Position numbers and translations under genes: made by a program. The notes beneath the pieces are model-generated. The model was not told where the DNA came from. It saw only the letters and a list, made by a program, of their open reading frames with translations, and did no database searches. Below are positions 22,650 to 31,904 of a stretch of DNA of 64,000 nt, piece after piece. Origin of the DNA: Anaerotruncus sp. MC2020 (lineage in GTDB: Bacteria > Bacillota > Clostridia > Oscillospirales > Ruminococcaceae); contig JNKE01000016.1 of assembly GCA_000701945.1 (NCBI GenBank), forward strand, positions 62,001-126,000, in the 5' to 3' direction. The stretch's first letter is position 1; each line of letters starts with the position of its first letter.

Positions 22650-25181
22650 TCATTTCGTTTTATTCTCGCCGTCCCTGATGAAGCTCCGCGTGTAGACCTC
22701 GGAAGCTGTCACCTTGTCGAGCGGCTCGTAGTCATAATAGTGGCTGAGCGTCGTATCGCCGCGGCGTTTGCGGTCGATGAAGCGCATTATCAGCAGGTAC
22801 GCCGCCAGTATCAGCGCCGCGCCGAGCGTGATGAACTCTCCCGTGCGCAGACCCGGCGTCCTGTAGCGGAACTTTATCACGTTCCCGCCCGCGTCAGCCC
22901 TCACTGCCATGAAGCCGTAGGAGACCTTTTCCACGTCAGCGGGCTTGCCGTTGACCTCGGCTGTCCAGCCCTCGCTGTACGGCACGCTGAAGAACACCAG
23001 CCGCGGCTCGTCGAGCGTTATCTCGGACGTAAAGCCGTGCGAGTCATAGGTGAACGTGTCCGCGCAGTGATGCTGCTTTTCGCGGCAGAAGCGTTCATAG
23101 TCCGACTTGTTCAGCTTCACGGCTCTCTCGGCGGGAAGCTCCTCCATGAGGCTGCCGTAACGCTCTATCTGCTCGTCGGTGAGGACGAGCGCCTTCATCA
23201 GCAGTCTTTCTCTCGCGGAGTCAGACATATCCTTCGCCTTCGACTCGGGGAAGTATGTGTCATACGTGAAGCCCATGGGAACGTAGAGCTTGTTCTCGTA
23301 TATCTCGAAATAGTCCGTCGAGCCGACATACTCGAAGCCCGCCAGATACTTCGTGATATCGACCTTTGAGGCTTCGAGCTCGAACTTCTTTTCCTTGCTC
23401 TCGGACGAGGACGGCGGGCTAACTCCCGCGCGCATATCCTCGAGCGAATAGCCCTCGCGTATCTCGCGGTAGAAGTACTTGACGGAGAGCAGTCCGCGGA
23501 GGGTATAGTGCGATATATCGGGGCGCGAGGCGACGTCGCGCTGTATGCCTATGCTGTCGTAGAACTCCATGATAGACGTGCTGACCACGCTCTGGAAGCA
23601 GCGCATTGAGGGCAGTCCCCACAGCATCGGGTAATTGTCGCAGTTCTCGGAGATGTCCGCGCGGAAGAAGCTGTCCTCGGAAACGGTCTCGTACACGTCG
23701 TCCCCGCCCCTTATCGCGGAGTCGATGTACTCGCGCGCGTCCTTGGGAGTTACCGCTCCGTATACGACGACCATGAGTATGCACATCATGCTCGCGAGGG
23801 CGGTGCTCACGACTGCCAGCCACCCGAAGGGGCGTCCCCGCCTGCGGCGTCTGAGCAGATATGCCGCGAATACGAGGAATGCCGCGGCTACACCGAGCTG
23901 TACGCAGAAGTACAGCATATCATACGGGAAGGTGAAAAAGCTGAGCTTGCCGTCCTTCTGCTCGGGTATGAGCGATATCGCGGCAAATACCGCGAGAGCT
24001 GCCGCCGAGAGCTTTATCGCGGGAGCAAAGTCCGCCTTTTCGTCGTCGAGCGCGACCGCCGTCATCATCGCCAGTATCAGTATCGGCATGAAGAACCAGC
24101 GGGCGTAGTACGAGGCGTTGAATGTGTAGAACATACTGTTCAGTATCGGCACGAACGCGCAAACCGCGCAGAACAGCGATATCCGCACCGCCCAGTGCTT
24201 CCTGTGAGCGCGCACGAACGCAATGACTCCGAGCATACCGAACAGCGGGAAGTAGCCTCCCACCGACGACCACTTCGCCTGCTCGCTCTTGAAGAGGTTC
24301 GGGCGGGCGGGAGCGTCCGACGGCATGAAGAAGGTCTGTATCACGCGGATAACTCGCGAAGGCTCGGAGTAGAACAGCCAGTCGCTTCCCCACACGCGCT
24401 CGTTCACGCGGTAGTTGCCGAGTATCGCGAGCGCCGACGGTACGAGCACTATGCACGCTATGCACGAGCCTATGACAGCCTCGAACAGCAGTCCGAGGAA
24501 GCGGCTCCACGAGGCGCGGAAGTCCCTGCACGGCAGGCGCATGAAGAAGTAGATGATGAGGAACACCGCCTCGCCCGCGAAGAAGTAGTAGTTCAGCGCC
24601 GCCATCAGCGCAACTATGAGCGCGAACCATCCTCGGCGGCGGTTGTTGATGTTCTCCTCGAGAGCTATCAGCATCAGCGGGAACAGCGCAGTGACGTCCT
24701 GAAAGTGATTGAAGAAGAGGTTGAACACCTGAAAGCCCGAGAACGAGTAGAGCAGTGCTCCGACGAGCGCCGCCTCCTTGCCGCGGACAAATCGGCGTAT
24801 ATAGGCGTATGCGGTCAGCGAGGCGAGCCCGTGCTTGAGCGCGAGCAGAAACGGTATCATATACGGCACCGTAACCCGCGGAAGTATCGTGGTCAGCCAG
24901 AAGAAGGGGCTCGCGGCGAGATAGAACGAGTACGAGGTCAGCCAGTCCGAGCCGAGGTCGGTGAACCAGTTCCAGCCGAGCTGTCCCGAGCGGACAGCGT
25001 CGTTTGAGAGGCTGTAGAACGGTATCTGCTGAGCGTTGAAGTCGCCGTAGTATATGAAGAAGCCGCGCTCACACACCATAACGGGCAGCAGTGACAGCAG
25101 CAGCACGAAGAATCCGAGCAGGAAAGCCGTCAGGTATCTTTCCTTCGTATATCGCGTATATCTGAGGTCTTGTATTTTCAT
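22650..25181 (-). CDS. YfhO-family polytopic membrane protein
   Basis: 843 residues. A dozen or so membrane helices fill residues 15-480 and a final one lies near 800; between them is a large extracytoplasmic domain (about 490-785). The first loop, FFIYYGDFNAQQIPFYSLSND, is characteristic of YfhO, where the Asp is the likely catalytic residue of a GT-C-fold glycosyltransferase. In Bacillus and Listeria, YfhO relatives decorate lipoteichoic or wall teichoic acids using undecaprenyl-linked sugars. The acceptor here is unknown. A TTCACT-17-TATAAT promoter precedes it. Confidence 0.88.
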   Translation of the reverse strand: MKIQDLRYTRYTKERYLTAFLLGFFVLLLSLLPVMVCERGFFIYYGDFNAQQIPFYSLSNDAVRSGQLGWNWFTDLGSDWLTSYSFYLAASPFFWLTTILPRVTVPYMIPFLLALKHGLASLTAYAYIRRFVRGKEAALVGALLYSFSGFQVFNLFFNHFQDVTALFPLMLIALEENINNRRRGWFALIVALMAALNYYFFAGEAVFLIIYFFMRLPCRDFRASWSRFLGLLFEAVIGSCIACIVLVPSALAILGNYRVNERVWGSDWLFYSEPSRVIRVIQTFFMPSDAPARPNLFKSEQAKWSSVGGYFPLFGMLGVIAFVRAHRKHWAVRISLFCAVCAFVPILNSMFYTFNASYYARWFFMPILILAMMTAVALDDEKADFAPAIKLSAAALAVFAAISLIPEQKDGKLSFFTFPYDMLYFCVQLGVAAAFLVFAAYLLRRRRRGRPFGWLAVVSTALASMMCILMVVVYGAVTPKDAREYIDSAIRGGDDVYETVSEDSFFRADISENCDNYPMLWGLPSMRCFQSVVSTSIMEFYDSIGIQRDVASRPDISHYTLRGLLSVKYFYREIREGYSLEDMRAGVSPPSSSESKEKKFELEASKVDITKYLAGFEYVGSTDYFEIYENKLYVPMGFTYDTYFPESKAKDMSDSARERLLMKALVLTDEQIERYGSLMEELPAERAVKLNKSDYERFCREKQHHCADTFTYDSHGFTSEITLDEPRLVFFSVPYSEGWTAEVNGKPADVEKVSYGFMAVRADAGGNVIKFRYRTPGLRTGEFITLGAALILAAYLLIMRFIDRKRRGDTTLSHYYDYEPLDKVTASEVYTRSFIRDGENKTK

Positions 25182-25212
25182 TTATTTCCTCCGAATTATT
25201 GACAGTATTAAT

Positions 25213-25241
25213 ATTATAGCACATCGCGCGGAAAAAGTGAA
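25213..25241 (-). promoter_or_regulatory. promoter of the yfhO-Nudix operon
   Basis: Minus-strand -35 TTCACT (25236-25241) and -10 TATAAT (25213-25218), spacer 17 nt, 32 bp before the ATG. Confidence 0.6.
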
Positions 25242-25298
25242 GTGTTTTTTCTCGCGGCAGAGCTCGGACTGCGGTTTTATTTACCTTCCGCTCCGCAC

Positions 25299-25327
25299 TT
25301 GACATATTTTTTGATTTATTATATAAT
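25299..25327 (+). promoter_or_regulatory. consensus sigma-A promoter of the SGNH-dockerin gene
   Basis: Perfect TTGACA (25299-25304), 17 nt, perfect TATAAT (25322-25327), 49 bp before the ATG. Confidence 0.85.
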
Positions 25328-25375
25328 TTTAATACAGCGGACCTGCTCCGCAAAAACTATCAGGAGGATAATAAT

Positions 25376-26887
25376 ATGAAAAAGATTCTGTCCGCAGTAG
25401 TATCTGCGGCTATTGCAGTATCGGCAGCCCTTCCCTTCACGGGGACTTCCTCTGCCGCCGATGATATCAAGAACATCGTAGTCCTCGGAGACAGCATCGC
25501 TTCGGGCTACGGACTTGCCGAGGGCGAGCACAGCTACGGCGATATCGTAGGCAATTACTACGGCGCCAAGACCGACAGCTTCGCGAAGTCGGGCGACGAG
25601 ACCGCTGACCTCATCGCAAAGCTCGAAGCTCCGACTGCTGAGATGTCAGCCTCGATAAAGGACGCGGATTACGTACTCGTGTCTATCGGCGGAAATGATA
25701 TGCTACAATATGCGTCGAATTACCTACTCAGAGTCTGCGCGAAATGCGGCACATTTAAAAGCGGCTACACTAAGGACGATATTCCCGATAAACCTACCTT
25801 TGCTGACATCAACCGACTTGTTGATAGAGAAGCTCTAAAAAGCTATGCTTCCACAGCAAGCGGAGCGCAAACGTTGGCTTCGAGCGTTCAAAAACTCCGA
25901 CTTGAAATTGCAGGTACAGAAGAACAACTGAAAGAAAAAGCGGCGTTATATGACCGTATCATAGAGAAACGCATCATACCTAATATTGAGAAAATAAACA
26001 CCGATATCAAGACGCTAAATCCCGATACCAAGGTAGTATATCAGACGATATATGACCCAGCTCAATTCGAGGCTTCTTATTATGAAACAACATATACCGG
26101 AAATTCTCGTACAGTCATGAATATGCTTCAATCTGTATTTACGGCTGTAACAGAGTCCTTCCGCGACCAGCTTATGGAAGCAGACCTCGGCGGCGCACTC
26201 ATCGCAGACGTATACACAGACTTTACCTCCCTTGATGAATCGGGTGCGAAATACAGCTGGTACTTCACGAAAATGCAGAGCGAACGCTCGGAAATGGACT
26301 TCCACCCCACTCAGGCGGGACACGTAGCGATAGCTGCTAAGGTCATCGACACCATCGGCATCAAGGACAAGGGCGGCGACCTCATCGTGCAGACGTTCAA
26401 CAAGCTTCCCAACAAGGACAGCTACCCTGCTGCAGCATATGCGACCTATAATAAAATAGTCAGCAGCACTTCGTTTACCGAGCCTGTGACCTCAACTGAA
26501 ACAACGACCACCTCCACGACGACCACCACCTCAACTACTACAACTACCACAACCTCTACTACTACGACTTCCACAACATCCGCAACCACGACCTCAGCAA
26601 CAACAACTGTAACAACAACGGTCACAACTCCCCCTGTAACGACCATACCACTCGGCGACCCCAACAATGACGGCAGCGTCGACGCCAAGGACGCTTCGTT
26701 CGTGCTCGCGGCGTACTCGAAGTCGTCGACGGGCGGAGATTCAGGTCTGTCCGACGAGCAGAAAAAGGCTGCCAACATCAACGGCGACGCCCTCGTCGAC
26801 GCGAAGGACGCCTCGATGATACTCGGCTACTACTCCTACATCTCCACAGGCGGAACCAAGACTATCGCAGAATATTTCGGTCTGTAA
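25376..26887 (+). CDS. secreted SGNH/GDSL esterase-type hydrolase with dockerin
   Basis: 503 residues. Signal peptide 1-28, then an SGNH hydrolase with block I VVLGDSIASGYG (Ser40), block III IGGNDML (Asn107) and the late catalytic pair in MDFHPTQAGH (Asp308, His310). A Thr-rich linker (about 368-425) leads to a dockerin (about 427-495) with two calcium loops, DPNNDGSVDAKDASFVL and INGDALVDAKDASMIL. It should be a cellulosome-attached deacylase acting on esterified polysaccharide. The DNA between about 25690 and 26190 is visibly richer in A/T than the rest of the gene, suggesting a replaced or inserted segment. AGGAGG precedes the ATG. Confidence 0.92.
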   Translation: MKKILSAVVSAAIAVSAALPFTGTSSAADDIKNIVVLGDSIASGYGLAEGEHSYGDIVGNYYGAKTDSFAKSGDETADLIAKLEAPTAEMSASIKDADYVLVSIGGNDMLQYASNYLLRVCAKCGTFKSGYTKDDIPDKPTFADINRLVDREALKSYASTASGAQTLASSVQKLRLEIAGTEEQLKEKAALYDRIIEKRIIPNIEKINTDIKTLNPDTKVVYQTIYDPAQFEASYYETTYTGNSRTVMNMLQSVFTAVTESFRDQLMEADLGGALIADVYTDFTSLDESGAKYSWYFTKMQSERSEMDFHPTQAGHVAIAAKVIDTIGIKDKGGDLIVQTFNKLPNKDSYPAAAYATYNKIVSSTSFTEPVTSTETTTTSTTTTTSTTTTTTTSTTTTSTTSATTTSATTTVTTTVTTPPVTTIPLGDPNNDGSVDAKDASFVLAAYSKSSTGGDSGLSDEQKKAANINGDALVDAKDASMILGYYSYISTGGTKTIAEYFGL

Positions 26888-26896
26888 CACCACACA

Positions 26897-26946
26897 GCAA
26901 AACAGCCGCAGGAAGCGCGTAAGCTCCCTGCGGCTGTTATTTTTAT
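26897..26946. terminator. bidirectional terminator after the SGNH gene
   Basis: Twelve-base-pair stem AACAGCCGCAGG/CCTGCGGCTGTT (26901-26912 with 26927-26938), followed by a T-rich run on the plus strand and TTTTG on the minus strand. Confidence 0.85.
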
Positions 26947-26957
26947 TTCCTTGTTCT

Positions 26958-29198
26958 TCACTCAAAATCTACGCTGTCAACATACTCTATATTTTCGATG
27001 TCTGCCGAGACGAACTGGCTGCCTGACATGATGTACACGTAATCGCCGATGTACAGCGCTCTGTCAGCGCCATAGATGCTCTTCGCGCTGACGCTCAGCT
27101 CGCCGCGCTTGACGAACTCGCCGTCCTCGTAGGAGTAGAACACATATGAGTTATCCTCGTCGTATTCAGTGTAGTCGTTTATAGTTATCGGGAAGCCTAT
27201 GAGGTTCTTCTCGGGAGCTATCAGCAGAGCCTTGCGCTCGTAATTGGCAGTCGAGTAAACATATCCGTCAGGTATATTAATCCTTTCTATGCCGACCTCC
27301 TTCAGGTCGTTCGGGTCGGAATTGTCGAACATAACAACCTTCACGCCCGATGTTCTGCCCGAATCGTCAGCGTCAACTCCGAAGCCGAGGAGCAGTCCGT
27401 CGCTCCACTTCTGCATATAGGTGCTGAATCCGTTTATCTTGAACTCGTCAAGGATAGCGGGCTCGGTCGGGTCGGAGAGGTCTATCGCGAACAGCGGGTC
27501 GGTCTGCCTGAACGTTACGACGTAGGCGATATCGCCGCTGAAATTCACGGACTTTATCTGCTCGTCAACGCCGAAGTCCTTTATCATGCCGACGGTGTTC
27601 ATGTCCATATCGAGGACTGTCACCGCGTTGTTGCGCTCGGTGTAGGAGGGCTCGTTCGTATTGAATATGTCGCCTATTATCGAGCTGTTGTCGTGGAACT
27701 TGTTTATCGTGGTCGCTATGCGGAAGTAGCCGTCATACTCGCTCATCGAGAACTGGTCCTTGACGTAGCCCTCTACCGTACCCGAAGCCATAGGCTCGAT
27801 ATTGCCGCTGTCAAACGCGATGCGCGTGATATCGGAGTCTGAGCCGTTCTGTACTGCCGCATAGATGTTGTCCGCGGAGCTGTAGATAGTGCCCGTGAAG
27901 CCCGCGAGCGCCTTGTTGTCAACGACAGTGAACTCGCCCGACTCGTTGAGGTCGATACCGCTGATGACGGTATAGCTCAGCAGAGTTTTCGCGTCGGGAG
28001 ACTGTATCGGGAGGAGCACGTCCTCGGGAGGTATGCACTCTATCTCATCGTCAGTGCCGCAGCAGGGAATATAGCGCTCGACGTTCTTCTTGTCCTCGAC
28101 GCTGTTGAAATCGACCGTGTTATACGTGGATATCAGGTACATACAGCCGTCGGGAGCTATCCTGACGTCATTGTAGAAGCCGTCCTGAAAATACGTGCCG
28201 ATGAGCTCGGGCTCGTCGCCCTTGGTGTAGAAGGAAACGAAGGTACTGCTTACAGGCGCGTGATACACGCCCTCGTCGTCGATGTAGTAGGCGCGCTTAT
28301 TGTACTGTCCATAGTAGTAGGCGGACTGCGAGCCGACACTGCCGATGACCTCTATCATATCGTTGTAGATGTACATATCGCTGACGGTGACGTCAAACCT
28401 GCCCTCTATGTCAAATGCGGTGAGGTCGGGGGTGAGGTCGAGGGTCTTGGAGCCCGTGAATTCGCCGTCCTTGACAGTCGCAATGTCCATTTTCGGGAAG
28501 TTATGGTCGAAGGAGTTGACATACGCGTCTGTTTCTTCATCATAGTAATAGTCGACGCGGTCATTCCAGAGGTAGTAGATGTTATTGCCGTCGGTCTTGA
28601 CGATGTCAGCCTCACGCACGCCTTCCTCCTGGTCGTAGGTCTCGGAATAGTCGGGAGTATCGGGAGCCTCTGTCGCAGGGACAGCAGAAGTGCCGCTCTC
28701 CTCCGCCTCTTCGTACACTGTTTCGGGCATTGCTTCATCAGCAACGGCTGAAACCTCTTTATCTTTATTCGTGAAATTGAAGAAGCCGCCTGTCACGTTG
28801 CCGCGCTCCATGCGCTTCTGCTCCCTCTCCCACTTTTTGGAGGCTGTCTTCATGAGCTCGTAGACCTCATCGTAGCTCTCAGCGCCGTTCATATAGGGAG
28901 CGTCCACGCGCACGGTCTTGGAGCTTGAACGTGTCTTGCCCTTGCCGTCGAGCGTGCTGACGGACGAGCCCTCGCTGTTTTTGCGCGCCTTCATCAGCTG
29001 AGCCGTACCCGCGTACGAGCCCGCTATCACCGCGCACGCCGCCGCTCCTGCGGCAATCCTGCTCGCCACGGAGATACCGCTCCGCCTCTTCTTGGGAGCC
29101 TTCTCGTCGAGCATAACCTTGATATTTTCGGGGCTGAGCTGCTCGGGGACTTCCTCGCTCGTGAGCATATCTCTCAGCTTCTCATCATTTTCTCTCAT
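26958..29198 (-). CDS. membrane-anchored beta-propeller protein, partner of an ECF sigma factor
   Basis: 746 residues. A cytoplasmic N-terminus of about 45 residues (MRENDEKLRDMLTSEEVPEQ) is followed by a single membrane helix (about 45-67), a linker, and a large extracytoplasmic domain. That domain begins with the strongly conserved EGVREADIVKTDG of the secreted C-terminal beta-propeller family (PF09826) and continues through repeated propeller blades. It begins 36 bp after the stop of an ECF sigma gene. The layout (short cytoplasmic segment, one helix, external sensor) is that of an anti-sigma factor, though no canonical zinc anti-sigma motif is visible. AAAGGTGAT precedes the ATG. Confidence 0.85.
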   Translation of the reverse strand: MRENDEKLRDMLTSEEVPEQLSPENIKVMLDEKAPKKRRSGISVASRIAAGAAACAVIAGSYAGTAQLMKARKNSEGSSVSTLDGKGKTRSSSKTVRVDAPYMNGAESYDEVYELMKTASKKWEREQKRMERGNVTGGFFNFTNKDKEVSAVADEAMPETVYEEAEESGTSAVPATEAPDTPDYSETYDQEEGVREADIVKTDGNNIYYLWNDRVDYYYDEETDAYVNSFDHNFPKMDIATVKDGEFTGSKTLDLTPDLTAFDIEGRFDVTVSDMYIYNDMIEVIGSVGSQSAYYYGQYNKRAYYIDDEGVYHAPVSSTFVSFYTKGDEPELIGTYFQDGFYNDVRIAPDGCMYLISTYNTVDFNSVEDKKNVERYIPCCGTDDEIECIPPEDVLLPIQSPDAKTLLSYTVISGIDLNESGEFTVVDNKALAGFTGTIYSSADNIYAAVQNGSDSDITRIAFDSGNIEPMASGTVEGYVKDQFSMSEYDGYFRIATTINKFHDNSSIIGDIFNTNEPSYTERNNAVTVLDMDMNTVGMIKDFGVDEQIKSVNFSGDIAYVVTFRQTDPLFAIDLSDPTEPAILDEFKINGFSTYMQKWSDGLLLGFGVDADDSGRTSGVKVVMFDNSDPNDLKEVGIERINIPDGYVYSTANYERKALLIAPEKNLIGFPITINDYTEYDEDNSYVFYSYEDGEFVKRGELSVSAKSIYGADRALYIGDYVYIMSGSQFVSADIENIEYVDSVDFE

Positions 29199-29234
29199 AG
29201 TGCATCACCTTTCTGTTATCCGCGAGTGTGGACA

Positions 29235-29741
29235 TTATGTACCTGACAGCTCGAGTCTCAGCCGCTCCTTGATACGCGACAGCCGCGAGCGCACCGTTGC
29301 GGGGTTCATGCCGCATATCTGCGCTATCTCGTCACCCGTGTAGCCCTCGAGCGCCGACATCGACAGTATCAGCCGCGACTGCGGGTCGAGGCGCTCTACT
29401 GCCTCGTGCAGTTCGACGTTCTCGTAGCCGAATTCCTCCTCGGGGAGCTCCTCGTCAGTGAGCTCGGCAGTGTTCGCGAAATACTCCCTCTGCTTGCGCT
29501 TTATCTTCGCGGAGAGTATCTTCATTATCCAGCCGCGGAACGCCTTTTCGTCCTTGAGCTTGCCTATCGTAGTGAACGCGTCGAGGACGGTGTCGCTGAC
29601 AACGTCGCAGGCGTCGTGGGAGCTTCTGAGACTGTACAGAGCAATGTGGTACAAGTCCTTATATACCAGAGAATAGAGCCGCGCAAATGCTGCGGAGTCA
29701 CCGCCTCTCGCGAGCTTCACATCTGTGGAGAAATCATTCAT
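29235..29741 (-). CDS. ECF-type RNA polymerase sigma factor
   Basis: 168 residues. Region 2 (AFARLYSLVYKDLYHIALYS, then DACDVVSDTVLDAFTTIGKL with KAFRGWIMKILSAKIKRKQRE) and region 4 (LDPQSRLILSMSALEGYTGDE, IAQICGMNPATVRSRLSRIK) are complete. The start at 29741 is preferred over an ATG 33 codons upstream because AAAGGAGGG lies 9-11 bases before it. It is cotranscribed with the propeller protein. An upstream TGCAACAATTT...CGACACC element resembles ECF-dependent promoters and may be its own target. Confidence 0.92.
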   Translation of the reverse strand: MNDFSTDVKLARGGDSAAFARLYSLVYKDLYHIALYSLRSSHDACDVVSDTVLDAFTTIGKLKDEKAFRGWIMKILSAKIKRKQREYFANTAELTDEELPEEEFGYENVELHEAVERLDPQSRLILSMSALEGYTGDEIAQICGMNPATVRSRLSRIKERLRLELSGT

Positions 29742-29774
29742 GCGAATCCCTCCTTTGAATCGATTCACTAATAG

Positions 29775-29802
29775 GGTGTCGGAAAAGGCAGAAATTGTTG
29801 CA
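29775..29802 (-). promoter_or_regulatory. possible ECF-dependent autoregulatory promoter
   Basis: The minus strand reads TGCAACAATTTC (29791-29802) then CGACACC (29775-29781). The AAC in the -35 region and CGAC/CGTC-like -10 are typical for ECF sigma factors; no second copy was found in the window to confirm it. Confidence 0.4.
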
Positions 29803-29815
29803 CCGTGATACAAAA

Positions 29816-29866
29816 TTTGGCTATATGTACAAACAGCCATCGCCGCAATTGTAACATATAGCCAAA
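29816..29866 (-). terminator. long inverted repeat, possible terminator after glk
   Basis: Perfect 13-bp arms TTTGGCTATATGT (29816-29828) and ACATATAGCCAAA (29854-29866) with a 25-nt loop. A short T run follows on the minus strand. Confidence 0.5.
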
Positions 29867-29878
29867 GATATCAGCGAT

Positions 29879-29947
29879 GTAGGGGCGCATTCCGTGCGCC
29901 CGACATTTATTCGCCGAATTTGCGGGCGAGCGGAACTCGCCCCTACA
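29879..29947. repeat. TGTAGGGGC palindromic repeat element
   Basis: Begins TGTAGGGGCGCA and ends CGCCCCTACA with a central ATTTGCGGGCG. It shares ends, middle and length (69 bp) with the 71-bp copy at 32230-32300. It starts seven bases after the glucokinase stop codon. Confidence 0.8.
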
Positions 29948-29954
29948 ATAATAA

Positions 29955-30920
29955 TTATGCGTTCGCGCGTCCGAGGAATGCCGCGCCGATGATACCCGCG
30001 TCGTTGCCGAGCTCGGCTATCACTATCTTCGTATTCTTGGGAGAATTGCGAGTGTAGACCTCCTTCTCCACGAGAGCCTTCATCGGCAGGAGAAGCGGGT
30101 CGCCCTCGTTGCAGACGCCGCCGCCTATGCAGAGCACGTCGGGCTGGAAGATGTTGATAGTGTTGGTGATACCCGCGGCGAGGTACTTTATGTACTTGTC
30201 AACGACAGCCTTCGCGTAGATATCACCTGCTCTCATGCAGTCGAATGAGGTACGCGCTGTGACCTTGCCCTTTTCCTCAGCGGACTTGTTCATGATGCTG
30301 TCGGGGTGCTCAGCCATAGCCTCCTTGGTCATGCGGATAAGTCCCGTAGCCGAGGAATAAGCCTCGAAACAGCCCTTGCGTCCGCACGAGCACTGCGCTC
30401 CGTCGACCTCGATAACGGTGTGACCAATCTCAGCGCCTGCGAAGTTGGAGCCTGCGTAAATCTTGCCGTCGATGATGATACCGCCGCCGACGCCTGTGCC
30501 GAGCGTGATGCATACCGCATTGCGAGCGCCCTTAGCCGCACCTGCAACGAACTCGCCGTAAGCCGCCGCATTTGCGTCGTTTTCGATGAATACGGGGATA
30601 TCGCTCCTGCCGACGAACTCGCTGATGTACTTGACCATGGGAGTGTCCTTGAAGCCGAGGTTGTTCGAGTATTCGATGATACCCGTGGAGCTGTTCGCGA
30701 TACCGGGAGTGCCGATACCTATCCAGCCGATGTCATCGAGCGTGAGGTTGGCATTCTCGACTGCCTGAACAGCCATTTTAGCCATATCCTCCGCAATCTC
30801 CTTCTCGGGACGCGGACAGTTTGTCTTTGTGCTTGCCTTAGCGACGATGTTGTAGTTCTCGTCAACTACACCTGCAACGATGTTTGTACCGCCGAGGTCG
30901 ATTCCTACGTAATATTTCAT
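29955..30920 (-). CDS. glk: ROK-family glucokinase
   Basis: 321 residues. ATP loop YYVGIDLGGTNIVAGV (3-18), the ROK signature around AGAEIGHTVIEVDG, and the zinc-binding CSCGRKGCFE identify a ROK sugar kinase. ENDANAAAYGEF carries the catalytic Asp. Bacterial Gram-positive glucokinases of this type phosphorylate glucose to glucose-6-phosphate. The ATG at 30920 is chosen for its AGGAGG site and because the fold starts there; a longer upstream reading runs into manA. It overlaps manA by ATGA, coupling hexose phosphorylation with hexose-phosphate isomerisation. Confidence 0.93.
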   Translation of the reverse strand: MKYYVGIDLGGTNIVAGVVDENYNIVAKASTKTNCPRPEKEIAEDMAKMAVQAVENANLTLDDIGWIGIGTPGIANSSTGIIEYSNNLGFKDTPMVKYISEFVGRSDIPVFIENDANAAAYGEFVAGAAKGARNAVCITLGTGVGGGIIIDGKIYAGSNFAGAEIGHTVIEVDGAQCSCGRKGCFEAYSSATGLIRMTKEAMAEHPDSIMNKSAEEKGKVTARTSFDCMRAGDIYAKAVVDKYIKYLAAGITNTINIFQPDVLCIGGGVCNEGDPLLLPMKALVEKEVYTRNSPKNTKIVIAELGNDAGIIGAAFLGRANA

Positions 30921-31894
30921 TTTTGATTTCCTCCTCTGGATTCTTTGGTTATTATTACTGAGCATTTGCCCTTTATATCGCACGTATCCGCCCCCGCGGG
31001 AACAAATACGCTTGAGCCTTTTTTGGCGTGTATGACGGTCTCGCCGCCGTACACGATGTCAGCCTCTCCGTCAAGAAAGAGGAGATGTGTGAAGCTGTCG
31101 GGACTGCCGACGATGAGACTGCGGAAGATGTCAAACTTCTCGGTGGAGAAGTACCCGCACTCCGCTATCGGAGTCCGCCACATACCCGCCATGTTTATCC
31201 TCTGCGGCTGACCGTACTTCACGGTCGGCGGCGTACAGCGGGTAACGTCGAGAGCCTTGTCTATGTGCAGCTCGCGCGGGTTGCCGTCGGCTCCGAGCCT
31301 GCCGTAGTCGTAGACGCGGTAGGTGGTATTGGAGTTCTGCTGTATCTCGGCGATGAGAATGCCCCTGCCTATCGCGTGGAGCGTTCCCGCCTCGATGAAG
31401 AACACGTCGCCTTTTTTCACGGGCACGCGGTTGACGATGTCAAGGAGCGTATTCTCCTCTATCGCGCGGCGGAAGGTCTCGGAGTCGGTCTCCTCCGCGA
31501 AGCCGTAAATCAGCTCCGCGCCCTCGTCGCAGTCGACGACGTACCAGACCTCCGTCTTGCCGTATCCGCCCTCGACCCGCTTTGCGTAGGCGTCGTCGGG
31601 GTGTACCTGCACGGAGAGGTCGTCGCGCGCGTCTATCAGCTTTATCAGCACGGGGAAGTCCTCGAAGCGCGCGCAGTTTTTGCCGAGGGCTTCGGGGTGC
31701 GCCGCGATGAATTCGGTAAGCGTCATGCCGTCGAACTCGCCGCCGCTTATGACGCTCACGCCGTCCTTGTGACAGCTGAGCTCCCAGCTCTCGGCGAGGC
31801 GGTCGAGCGCGCTCACCTTGCCGTACTCCTCGCGGAGCCGTGTCCCGCCCCAAATGTAGTCCTTTATGGGCGGTATCAGTTCAAATGGTCTCAT
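30917..31894 (-). CDS. manA: mannose-6-phosphate isomerase, class I
   Basis: 325 residues, the short Gram-positive type. Zinc ligands are visible: Gln and His in LSVQVHPDDAYA, Glu in YGKTEVWYVVD, and His in IEAGTLHAIG. It interconverts mannose-6-phosphate and fructose-6-phosphate, supplying either glycolysis or mannose donors. AGGAGGT precedes the ATG. The stop overlaps glk by four bases, so they form a small hexose operon. Confidence 0.94.
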   Translation of the reverse strand: MRPFELIPPIKDYIWGGTRLREEYGKVSALDRLAESWELSCHKDGVSVISGGEFDGMTLTEFIAAHPEALGKNCARFEDFPVLIKLIDARDDLSVQVHPDDAYAKRVEGGYGKTEVWYVVDCDEGAELIYGFAEETDSETFRRAIEENTLLDIVNRVPVKKGDVFFIEAGTLHAIGRGILIAEIQQNSNTTYRVYDYGRLGADGNPRELHIDKALDVTRCTPPTVKYGQPQRINMAGMWRTPIAECGYFSTEKFDIFRSLIVGSPDSFTHLLFLDGEADIVYGGETVIHAKKGSSVFVPAGADTCDIKGKCSVIITKESRGGNQK

Positions 31895-31904
31895 TGTGAC
31901 CTCC

